Below, in pieces: positions 1 through 6,401 of a DNA stretch of 13,716 nucleotides. The stretch is taken from positions 1-13,716 of the forward strand of contig JARKQP010000330.1 in NCBI GenBank assembly GCA_029974875.1, in the 5' to 3' direction. Origin of the DNA: Mobilitalea sp. GTDB lineage: Bacteria > Bacillota_A > Clostridia > Lachnospirales > Lachnospiraceae. The stretch's first letter is position 1, and each line of letters begins with the position of its first letter. The translations under genes and the position numbers were made by a program. The notes beneath the pieces were generated by a model. It saw nothing but the letters and a program-made list of their open reading frames with translations. It ran no database searches and was not told where the DNA came from.

Positions 1-24
1 GGGAAATAGAACAGGAGAAACTGA

Positions 25-1035
25 ATGAATAAAGAATACGATCATATGGCACTGCTGTATGCGGCTGCCCGCTATGCATATGAAAGAAAATACGGAAAAT
101 TAATGTCCTGGATAGAAGAGAATTATTTTCAGGGCAAGGTGTTCCCAGGCGAATACTATCGCTATGCGGATGATTTTATTTACCGGATGGATGTAACCGA
201 GCTGTCCTACGGAGCGGTTCTGGAACTGGCTTACAAGGCATTGGTGAAGGAGGATCACCGCCAATTTTTATTAGGGCTTAAGATTGTATATGCTAAATTA
301 AAGGGAAACCAACGCTACACTTATTATGACCGGGATCAGATTGGGGAGCTGTTATCAGAATTATCGGAAAACTATGGCTTTGCTCCTTTAGAACACGGGC
401 CCGCAAAGATACCGGAGCTACTGCTTGATCAATGTCAGGTCTATCTGCCCATCGGCTTTGATGGAATGGGGCTGGAAGAGTACCGCTTGGGCTCCACCAG
501 ATCCTTTTATGACCATTATCCCAGCGTGCAGGAAAAGGTTCTGGAAAAGGAATATCATGCCGCCATCAACCAGGGCAACATCTATCAACATATTGTGGAG
601 ATTGACCATTATATCAATCATGAGGGCACCGCCCTTACAAGGTTCCATTGGCTTCATCTTGCCAGGCTGCTTTTGGCGCATTATGCTACGGAGAAGGCGC
701 CGTGGTCCTCGGATCTGACCACAGGCTTGTTAAGGGTGTACCTGGGATTAAAGGATTGCTGCGGGCAGGAGGAATTTGAGGATATCCTTGTCCAGATGGT
801 ATCAGGCACCTTAAGAATTGCTTTGAAAAAAATAATGGGCGTGGATCAGCCAAGGGCAGCGGGGGAATTGCCCAATATCTTAAATTATGTAATCAATGCC
901 TATTTGCTGGCAGAGAACAGTAAGCTCCTGGATTATATCCTGGAATTAATAAAGGGAATGAACAGGGAGGCTCCGGAACAGGAATTCCTGGTGATAAAAA
1001 ACTGGCTGATGGAGCAGCAGGCAAAAGCCGGATGA
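25..1035 (+). CDS. Hypothetical helical protein, 336 aa, family not recognised
   Basis: I do not recognise this family. The protein is predicted to be soluble and cytoplasmic: there is no signal peptide, no membrane segment, and no metal-binding Cys/His cluster. It looks mostly alpha-helical and is rich in Tyr, Leu and Glu, with several short helix-like blocks that could be a TPR-like or HEAT-like solenoid; that is only an impression. The start is supported by AGGAG at 13-17, seven bases before the ATG. The 24 bases upstream are open in two frames, and one would end about 8 bases inside this gene (TAA at 30-32), so it may be the last gene of an operon entering from the left. The stop codon lies inside the terminator hairpin. 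It converges on htpG; nothing in the sequence links the two functionally. The gene is clearly real from length, start signal and codon use, but its function is unknown. Confidence 0.85.
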   Translation: MNKEYDHMALLYAAARYAYERKYGKLMSWIEENYFQGKVFPGEYYRYADDFIYRMDVTELSYGAVLELAYKALVKEDHRQFLLGLKIVYAKLKGNQRYTYYDRDQIGELLSELSENYGFAPLEHGPAKIPELLLDQCQVYLPIGFDGMGLEEYRLGSTRSFYDHYPSVQEKVLEKEYHAAINQGNIYQHIVEIDHYINHEGTALTRFHWLHLARLLLAHYATEKAPWSSDLTTGLLRVYLGLKDCCGQEEFEDILVQMVSGTLRIALKKIMGVDQPRAAGELPNILNYVINAYLLAENSKLLDYILELIKGMNREAPEQEFLVIKNWLMEQQAKAG

Positions 1036-1078
1036 GACAATTCCAAAATTATCTTTGGGAATTGCCCCATCCGGCTTT
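1024..1078. terminator. Strong convergent (two-way) terminator hairpin
   Basis: The outer stem AAAGCCGGATG (1024-1034) pairs perfectly with CATCCGGCTTT (1068-1078). The inner stem CAATTCC (1038-1044) pairs with GGAATTG (1058-1064), and AAA/TTT extends it across a one-base bulge. The outer stem overlaps the last codons and the stop of the upstream + strand gene. The + strand tail (TTTCCTTATATT) is only moderately T-rich. Read on the - strand the hairpin ends in CTTTTGC. It lies between convergent genes and probably ends both transcripts. Confidence 0.8.
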
Positions 1079-1151
1079 CCTTATATTAGTTGTAAGCATC
1101 GGCTGCAAGTATGGACTATAATTATTATCTATCCATATTCAGCCGCAAATA

Positions 1152-3020
1152 TTATCTGAAAAATCCATTCTTTACAGAAGCTGCAAGTATGGCTTCGCTC
1201 CGGGTGATGAAGTTTTCCATATCCTCCGGCTTCAGCGACTGCTGGCTCAGCAAAGCTAAATCAAATAGCTGGTTCATAATGATGCGGATTGCTGTTTCAT
1301 CCGAGGCTGCGGTCAGGTAGCGGATAATGTCGTTGTTCATATTGACCAGCAGGGTACTTTTTGCCTGCATTTCCCTGAGGGAAGTATCCGCTTGTCCCAG
1401 GAAACCGTATATCTCCAGCATATCTGCCATTCTTCTTGATTTTTCATCATTAATAATCAGGACGGAGATGCTGTCCTGTTCAAGGTTGGTTATCTTCATT
1501 TCCATAGAAGTCAGGCGCCCTCCAAGTACCCTGCTTATCTTATCCCTCAGGATATCAGCCTTCGCCTCATCCCCGGGATTTAGGAATCCTTGAAACAGAG
1601 CTTCAATGTTGGAATCAATGCGGATGAATTTTAGATTCGGGCGCATTACTTCATATTTTCTCATGAAGGGCTGGTCGATGACATGGTCGAACAGCAGGGC
1701 ATTCTGCCCGCATCTTTTAAATATCTCAATATAATGAGCTTGATCCAGGGCATCAGAGGAATAATAAACCGTATCGGGATGGGACGCCGCAGCTACCGTA
1801 TCGGCGTATTCCTGGATTGTCTGATACTTGCCCAGGATGTCCATGAAAATGACCTTCCGGGTCATAACGGAAGAAAATATCTTATCCTGCAGCACACCAT
1901 ACTTTACAAAGGCATTCAGATTAGGCCAGTTGGCTTCATATTGCTCCCGGTGATTCTCAAACATATCGTTAAAGGCAATGGCAGCCTCCTGGGAGAGACA
2001 TTCATAAATCAATTCCATCGTACCTTCCTGACTATCCTCCTCCCGTATGGTGGAGCGTGAAACAACTAACGGTAAATGGTCGCATTCAATAATTCCGCTT
2101 TGCAGGTTCACGAATTTAGGGATCAGCTCAGGGATATTCTTACCGACATAAACACCTCTGTTATAGACCTTGATGGTTCCATCCAGTTCTTCCGTCCCGT
2201 TCTTGGTATCCCGGAAGAAGAGGATGCCCCGGACACCGATATCGATGCTTTCAAACTGGAGCCAGAACAGCGGGTCGGATACGTCATGAAAGAATTCCTG
2301 ATAGAAGGTATTCATAGCCTCGGGCTTTATGAGCTCCTTGGGCAGCTTCCAAATTGGCGTCGGATCATTAACCAGGACTTGATTGTATCCGGGTGCATCA
2401 AAGTAAATTGCAGTTCCTGAAAAGATAAAGTATTTTTTTATGATATCTAAGACAAGCCCAGGCTTCCCAAGATACGGATTATTATCCTCCAGATAAAGGA
2501 TGACATCCGTTCCGACGGTTGTTTTTTTACAGTCCCCCATTTGATAGGACATGTCGGATCTGCAATCCCAGCGGACAGCCGGTTCCTCCCTGAGATAAGA
2601 TTTTGTCTCAATTGCAACATGGTCAGCGAGCATGAAGGCAGAATAAAAGCCGACGCCAAAGTGACCGATGATCGTATTTTTACCGGCCTGGTTATTCTGG
2701 TTTATAAAATCGGAGGCTCCGGAAAAAGCGATCTGATTAATATATTTATGTACCTCCTCCTGACTCATGCCGATGCCATTGTCCCGCAGGGTTAATGTTT
2801 TTCTGTCTATATCGAGCATCACAAGGATTTTACCTTCCTCCGCTTTTAGGTTATGGGCACCAGCGCTTAGGTTAGAGAGCTTTTCTATAGCATCACAGGC
2901 ATTGGAAATGAGTTCCCGGAACACGATATCCTGCTCTGTGTACAGCCATTTCTTTAATATGGTAAAGATATTCTTGCTTTCTATGGAGAGCATTCCGTTT
3001 TGATTCGTTAGATTTGTCAT
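1152..3020 (-). CDS. htpG: Molecular chaperone HtpG (bacterial Hsp90)
   Basis: This is a full-length bacterial Hsp90, 622 aa, the usual size for HtpG, an ATP-driven homodimeric cytosolic chaperone. The GHKL ATP-binding domain is intact. RELISNACDA (35-44) carries the catalytic Glu36, Asn40 and Asp43. DNGIGM (80-85) is the adenine-binding motif, GHFGVGFYSAF (119-129) the lid/glycine motif, and VGTDV (169-173) the last N-domain motif. The middle domain has LPLVVSRS (316-323), with Arg322 matching the gamma-phosphate-contacting Arg of E. coli HtpG (Arg336). The C-terminal dimerisation region runs from about 500 and there is no MEEVD tail, as expected in bacteria. The start has only a weak ribosome binding site (GCGGTG). 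The gene is transcribed alone, divergently from the crotonase gene, and probably has no role in the metabolic cluster. Confidence 0.97.
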   Translation of the reverse strand: MTNLTNQNGMLSIESKNIFTILKKWLYTEQDIVFRELISNACDAIEKLSNLSAGAHNLKAEEGKILVMLDIDRKTLTLRDNGIGMSQEEVHKYINQIAFSGASDFINQNNQAGKNTIIGHFGVGFYSAFMLADHVAIETKSYLREEPAVRWDCRSDMSYQMGDCKKTTVGTDVILYLEDNNPYLGKPGLVLDIIKKYFIFSGTAIYFDAPGYNQVLVNDPTPIWKLPKELIKPEAMNTFYQEFFHDVSDPLFWLQFESIDIGVRGILFFRDTKNGTEELDGTIKVYNRGVYVGKNIPELIPKFVNLQSGIIECDHLPLVVSRSTIREEDSQEGTMELIYECLSQEAAIAFNDMFENHREQYEANWPNLNAFVKYGVLQDKIFSSVMTRKVIFMDILGKYQTIQEYADTVAAASHPDTVYYSSDALDQAHYIEIFKRCGQNALLFDHVIDQPFMRKYEVMRPNLKFIRIDSNIEALFQGFLNPGDEAKADILRDKISRVLGGRLTSMEMKITNLEQDSISVLIINDEKSRRMADMLEIYGFLGQADTSLREMQAKSTLLVNMNNDIIRYLTAASDETAIRIIMNQLFDLALLSQQSLKPEDMENFITRSEAILAASVKNGFFR

Positions 3021-3044
3021 ATTACACCGCTTTCTTTATTTTGT

Positions 3045-3074
3045 ATTATATAGATTACTTTATTATTATAGCAA
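3045..3074 (-). promoter_or_regulatory. Predicted sigma-A-type promoter of htpG
   Basis: On the - strand a -10 TATAAT (3045-3050) is preceded by an 18-bp spacer and a -35 TTGCTA (3069-3074; 4 of 6 consensus bases). The 5' leader would be about 20 bases. No CIRCE element (TTAGCACTC-N9-GAGTGCTAA) is present, so HrcA control is not indicated. Confidence 0.55.
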
Positions 3075-3104
3075 AAATAACTAAACAGCATAGGGCAAAA
3101 TTAG

Positions 3105-3121
3105 ATTCTGTTATGCAGAAT
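3105..3121. promoter_or_regulatory. LysR-type dyad (T-N11-A) upstream of the crotonase promoter
   Basis: ATTCTG (3105-3110) and CAGAAT (3116-3121) form a perfect 6-bp inverted repeat around a 5-bp centre. It contains T-N11-A (3107/3119), the usual LysR-family box shape. Its centre is about 50 bp before the predicted transcription start and it ends 6 bp before the -35, a typical activator position. The LysR gene at 7316-8221 is the obvious candidate regulator; this is inference. Confidence 0.5.
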
Positions 3122-3127
3122 ATGAAT

Positions 3128-3156
3128 TTTACGATCTACATTTGATTTTCTATAAT
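3128..3156 (+). promoter_or_regulatory. Predicted promoter of the crotonase gene
   Basis: A -35 TTTACG (3128-3133; 4 of 6 consensus bases), a 17-bp spacer and a perfect -10 TATAAT (3151-3156) predict a start near 3163 and a 55-base leader. A small stem AACAG/CTGTT (3163-3167 with 3176-3180) would form at the very 5' end of the transcript. Confidence 0.6.
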
Positions 3157-3217
3157 GACATTAACAGTTAAATTGCTGTTTCCTATGAAAACTAAATTAA
3201 TCGTTGGAGGAAGAGAA

Positions 3218-4105
3218 ATGTCAAACAGAGAAACAAATACAAATTATGTAAAATGGCCTACCTTTGAGGAAATTAAAGAGATGTTCAAAGAGCATTTTAT
3301 TATGGACAGACGTGAGGACGGTGTTGTTACAGTGAGAATGCACTGTAAGGGCGGCCCATTGATCTGGTCCATGGAATTGCATGATGCCATCGGCAAGATG
3401 TGGAGGCTCCTTGGTACGGACCGTGAAACAGAAATGATTATCTTCACCGGCACCGGTAACATCTGGGTTACCGACTTTGAAGCTGCCAGCTGGGCACCGG
3501 AGGGTGATAATGCAGGCGAGACCCGTTATAACCATATGTTTGTGGATGGACGCCGTATGATCATCACCATGATCCAGGATGTAGAGGTTCCTACACTTGG
3601 TGTTCTCAGCGGTTCAGGCGGACATACAGAGCTTGCATTGATGTGCGATCTTGCAATTGCAGCGGATGATATCACAGTGCTTGATCCACATATGCTTCCT
3701 GGAACAAATAACGTACCGGGAGATGGTATCCATAGCTGCTTCTTTGAATTAATGCCGAAGAGATTTGCTGCCTGGTATCTGATGACCGGTGACAAGATGT
3801 CCGCCGAGGATCTGATCCGCCTCGGAATGGTATCTGAAATCGTACCAAGGGAGAAGCTCATGGACCGTGCTTATGAAATCGCAGACATGCTGATGGCACA
3901 AAACAGGGTAGCAAGAAGACTCACCTCCCAGCTGATCAGAAGAAATTGGAAGAAACGTATTTCAGACGACCTGGATATGGCCTTCGGAACAGAAATGTTC
4001 GGTATGTTCTGTGCAAATGAGCTTCACTCCGAGCTTCTTTCCATGATTAAATATCTTGGACTGGAAGGAAAGATTGATCCTCCGCTGGCTGGTAAAATCA
4101 GATAA
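3218..4105 (+). CDS. Crotonase-fold hydrolase resembling 6-oxocamphor hydrolase (retro-Claisen C-C hydrolase)
   Basis: This 295-aa protein belongs to the enoyl-CoA hydratase/isomerase superfamily. Its motif pattern fits 6-oxocamphor hydrolase, which hydrolyses a C-C bond of cyclic 1,3-diketones without CoA, better than a true hydratase. Visible correspondences are GGPLIWSMELHD (45-56) with His55, TGTGNIWVTDF (77-87), and DPHMLPG then VPGDG (156-170). His158 and Asp169 match the catalytic His145/Asp154 pair reported for that enzyme. The acidic pair expected of a classical hydratase is not evident. The first ~28 residues are an extra N-terminal stretch. I chose ATG 3218 because GGAGG lies at 3206-3210; the in-frame ATG at 3155 would overlap the predicted -10 and lacks a ribosome binding site. 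It heads the BKACE/Buk/Ptb gene group, which suggests it makes a keto acid for BKACE. The fold is certain, the hydrolase role likely, the substrate unknown. Confidence 0.85.
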   Translation: MSNRETNTNYVKWPTFEEIKEMFKEHFIMDRREDGVVTVRMHCKGGPLIWSMELHDAIGKMWRLLGTDRETEMIIFTGTGNIWVTDFEAASWAPEGDNAGETRYNHMFVDGRRMIITMIQDVEVPTLGVLSGSGGHTELALMCDLAIAADDITVLDPHMLPGTNNVPGDGIHSCFFELMPKRFAAWYLMTGDKMSAEDLIRLGMVSEIVPREKLMDRAYEIADMLMAQNRVARRLTSQLIRRNWKKRISDDLDMAFGTEMFGMFCANELHSELLSMIKYLGLEGKIDPPLAGKIR

Positions 4106-4159
4106 TACATAGAGAAAGCATTTATTGGGCTTCCAAATAAATAAGTGCTGTAAGGAATC

Positions 4160-4197
4160 AAAAGGGCTGTTGTCATTCTATTCTCATCAGCCCTTTT
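4160..4197 (+). terminator. Predicted rho-independent terminator after the crotonase gene
   Basis: AAAAGGGCTG (4160-4169) pairs perfectly with CAGCCCTTTT (4188-4197) around an 18-base loop, and the 3' arm ends in TTTT. The stop codon of the crotonase gene is about 55 bases upstream. The following tail (CATCGCAGTATTT) is weak, so partial readthrough into the kinase gene is possible. Confidence 0.65.
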
Positions 4198-4237
4198 CAT
4201 CGCAGTATTTACTTCATATGAAAGAAATGGCTGCACA

Positions 4238-4259
4238 CGGAACAGGATATCCTGTTCCG
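4238..4259. repeat. 22-bp perfect palindrome before the butyrate kinase gene
   Basis: The half-site CGGAACAGGAT (4238-4248) is followed directly by its exact reverse complement (4249-4259). As DNA it could be an operator for a dimeric regulator. As RNA it would fold into a 9-bp stem with an ATAT loop. No T-run follows, so it is not an intrinsic terminator. It lies 84 bases before the kinase ATG. I see no convincing promoter in 4198-4343. Confidence 0.75.
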
Positions 4260-4343
4260 GAAAAGAACAATTGGATCACCATTGTATTACCTGCAAGGGG
4301 AAAGTACCCGGATGCTTTATATATTACAGAAAAGGGGAATGAA

Positions 4344-5477
4344 ATGAAAAGGATATTTGCCATCAATTGCGGCTCCACTTCAACAAAGGTAGCATATTTT
4401 GAAGAGGATAAAATGATAAACAAGGTTTCGCTGGATATTACAGCTGAAGATTTGAGAAAAATGCCGAAGGTGCTTGATCAGCTGGAATATCGAACGAATC
4501 AGGTAAAGCAATTTCTGGAGGATAATCATCTGGATCCGGCCGGTTTTGATATGATCGTTGCGAGGGCTGGCACTATACCCTCGGTACCCTACGATGGCGC
4601 CTATGAAGTCAATGAGCTTATGATAGCATCTGTTACCTATGCGCCGGAGGCACAGCATGCCTCTACCTTATCCTGTCTCATAGCCAATCAATTGGTGAAG
4701 GGGCTTAAGGTTCCGGTCATAATCTACGACCCTACCTGCGTGGACTCGGCAGATGAAATCGCTAAAATAACAGGCATTCCGGAGATAGTAAATATGCCCA
4801 TTGCCCACCTTTTGAATACCAAAATGGCAGGTATTACATATGCGCAGTCCATAGGCAGAAATTATAAGGACTTAAATTTAATCATTGTCCAGCTCGGCGG
4901 TGGTATTACCTTAGGCTTTCACGACCACGGGCGTATCGCTGACTGGGTCTATGATGATGAAGGTCCAATGTCACCCCAGCGTGCCGGTGCGATTCCCACA
5001 AGATACATGGCAAATTTCTGCTATGAGAAATTAAAAGAAGGAAAAACCCTGCAGGAGATTAGAATGTATCTGTGCGGGCAGAGTGGACTGGTGGCGTATT
5101 TTGGAACCCAGGACGTCCGAGAGGTATTTGGGCTTATGGAGCAGGGGGATGAGCAGGCGGAAAAAATCCTGAAGGCTATGGCTTATCAGGTGGCAAAAAG
5201 CATCGGAAGCTTAGCGGTGACCAGAGCCGGAAAGGTGGATCAGATCATTATCACAGGAGGTATTGCCCATAGCCGGCTTCTTACTGACTGGATCAAGGAG
5301 AAGGTGGAATTCATCGCGCCGGTATCCGTCATCCCCGGGGAACGGGAGATGGAAGCGCTGGCAGCCGGAGCCCTTCGTGTACTGAATAAGGAAGAGGAAG
5401 TCCATGAATACGACGTGTATCCGAAAGGCTACAGCTCCATCGAGGAAATCATCAACAAACCAAATTATCTTGCGTAA
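4344..5477 (+). CDS. buk: Butyrate kinase family acyl kinase (divergent)
   Basis: This 377-aa member of the acetate/butyrate kinase (ASKHA) family would convert acyl-phosphate plus ADP to the free acid plus ATP. Motifs in order are FAINCGSTSTK (5-15, phosphate-1), RAGTIPSVPYDGAYEVNE (74-91), DSADEIAKITGIPEI (134-148), LGGGITLG (184-191, phosphate-2), DEGPMSPQRAG (205-215) and TGGIAHS (304-310, adenosine). It departs from the usual Buk text: CG replaces PG in the first motif, the usual R-G-G-L segment reads RAGTI, and the C-terminus runs about 20 residues past the usual ~355. The acyl group may therefore not be butyryl. ATG 4344 is preceded by GGGG at 4334-4337 and starts at the conserved N-terminus; an upstream in-frame ATG (4125) would add 73 residues of no recognisable domain. 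It forms a natural pair with the phosphate acyltransferase two genes downstream. Confidence 0.88.
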   Translation: MKRIFAINCGSTSTKVAYFEEDKMINKVSLDITAEDLRKMPKVLDQLEYRTNQVKQFLEDNHLDPAGFDMIVARAGTIPSVPYDGAYEVNELMIASVTYAPEAQHASTLSCLIANQLVKGLKVPVIIYDPTCVDSADEIAKITGIPEIVNMPIAHLLNTKMAGITYAQSIGRNYKDLNLIIVQLGGGITLGFHDHGRIADWVYDDEGPMSPQRAGAIPTRYMANFCYEKLKEGKTLQEIRMYLCGQSGLVAYFGTQDVREVFGLMEQGDEQAEKILKAMAYQVAKSIGSLAVTRAGKVDQIIITGGIAHSRLLTDWIKEKVEFIAPVSVIPGEREMEALAAGALRVLNKEEEVHEYDVYPKGYSSIEEIINKPNYLA

Positions 5478-5484
5478 AAGAAAA

Positions 5485-5540
5485 CTGCCCTTAGGACGTA
5501 TCTGAAAACTCATTGTAATTTTCAGACATACCCCAGGCAG
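5485..5540 (+). promoter_or_regulatory. Imperfect hairpin in the kinase-BKACE gap
   Basis: The inner arms GTATCTGAAAA (5498-5508) and TTTTCAGACATAC (5519-5531) pair with one bulge around a 10-base loop. The outer arms CTGCC (5485-5489) and GGCAG (5536-5540) close the structure, which spans almost the whole 77-bp gap and ends just before the GGAGG (5544-5548) of the next gene. With no U-run after it, a role in mRNA processing, stability or differential expression is more likely than termination. The role is inferred. Confidence 0.5.
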
Positions 5541-5554
5541 AATGGAGGTATAAA

Positions 5555-6388
5555 ATGTCATTGGAAAATAAAGTAATTATAACAGCAGCCCTTACCGGTG
5601 CCATGACACCGAAGGAAATGAATCCGCATATACCGTTAAAACCGGAGGAAATCGCGGAAGACGCTTATCAATGCTGGAAGGCTGGTGCAGCAGTTGTCCA
5701 TCTCCATATGAGGGATGATAAGGGGTTGGGTACCATGGATAAGGAGAAATTTAAGAAAACCATAGATCTGATAAAGGAAAGAACCGATTGTGACGTTGTC
5801 ATCAACTGTACCACCTCAGGTGATAACAGGGCAGGCTATGAAGAGCGTATGGCACATCTGGAATATGTGAAGCCGGAACTGGCATCCTTTGATGCAGGCT
5901 CCTTTAACTGGATGCCCTTTGGAATCTTTGATAATGCACCCCAGTTCCTGGAGCCTCTTGGCCGGAAAATGAAAGAACTCGGTGTAAAGCCGGAGCTGGA
6001 GATCTTTGATTCCGGATTTATGAACATAGTAAAATATTATGTAAAGCAAGGAGTGCTTGAGACACCCTGCCATTATCAATTCGTGTTGGGCGTCCTGGGC
6101 GGCATGGAAGCAACGGTTAAGAATCTTCAATTCCTTTATGATATGCTGCCGGAAGGCTCTACCTGGTCTGCCTTTGGACTTGGCAGGCAGCATATGCCGG
6201 TCCTGTATACGACCCTGGCGCTTGGAGGGCATATCCGTGTTGGCCTGGAAGACAATGTATACTATAACAAGGGAACTCTGGCAACCAATGTCATGCTGGT
6301 AGAAAGAGCAGCCAGAGCAATCCGTGAATTCGGAAAGGAACCTGCTACACCGGATGAAGCCAGACAGATTCTAGGTCTTAGAAGGTAA
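5555..6388 (+). CDS. Beta-keto acid cleavage enzyme (BKACE, DUF849)
   Basis: BKACE enzymes are Zn-dependent TIM-barrel proteins that react a 3-keto acid with acetyl-CoA to give acetoacetate and a new acyl-CoA. This 277-aa protein has the usual length and the full active-site pattern. TAALTGA (10-16) opens the barrel. HLH (His49, His51) and Glu232 of GHIRVGLEDN (225-234) match the Zn ligands. Ser88-Gly89 bind the keto acid carboxylate, Glu149 of ELEIFDSG is present, Arg228 is substrate-binding, and Asp233 is the predicted base. The residue equivalent to Glu14 of the lysine-fermentation enzyme Kce is Met17, which argues against an amino substrate such as 3-keto-5-aminohexanoate. No other lysine-fermentation gene is present. 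The start has GGAGG at 5544-5548. Next to a diketone hydrolase-like protein, a candidate substrate is triacetate (3,5-dioxohexanoate). Family certain, substrate inferred. Confidence 0.95.
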   Translation: MSLENKVIITAALTGAMTPKEMNPHIPLKPEEIAEDAYQCWKAGAAVVHLHMRDDKGLGTMDKEKFKKTIDLIKERTDCDVVINCTTSGDNRAGYEERMAHLEYVKPELASFDAGSFNWMPFGIFDNAPQFLEPLGRKMKELGVKPELEIFDSGFMNIVKYYVKQGVLETPCHYQFVLGVLGGMEATVKNLQFLYDMLPEGSTWSAFGLGRQHMPVLYTTLALGGHIRVGLEDNVYYNKGTLATNVMLVERAARAIREFGKEPATPDEARQILGLRR

Positions 6389-6401
6389 ATAGGTGGAAGC
6401 T

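Noticed and set aside
979..990. 12-bp palindrome CAGGAATTCCTG
   Set aside because: It lies inside the coding frame of the first gene with a normal codon reading, so chance is the simplest explanation.
1683..2420. Open + strand reading frames opposite htpG
   Set aside because: They are shadows of the htpG coding strand with no ribosome binding sites or recognisable domains.
3155..3217. Earlier in-frame start for the crotonase gene
   Set aside because: That ATG overlaps the predicted -10 and has no ribosome binding site, whereas GGAGG precedes ATG 3218.
4125..4343. N-terminal extension of the butyrate kinase reading frame by 73 residues
   Set aside because: The extension runs over the terminator hairpin and the palindrome, has no ribosome binding site at its ATG and no domain; the conserved family N-terminus begins at 4344.
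5555..6388. Lysine fermentation enzyme (kce) assignment
   Set aside because: The amine-binding Glu position is Met, and no kamA, kamDE, kdd or kal gene is nearby.
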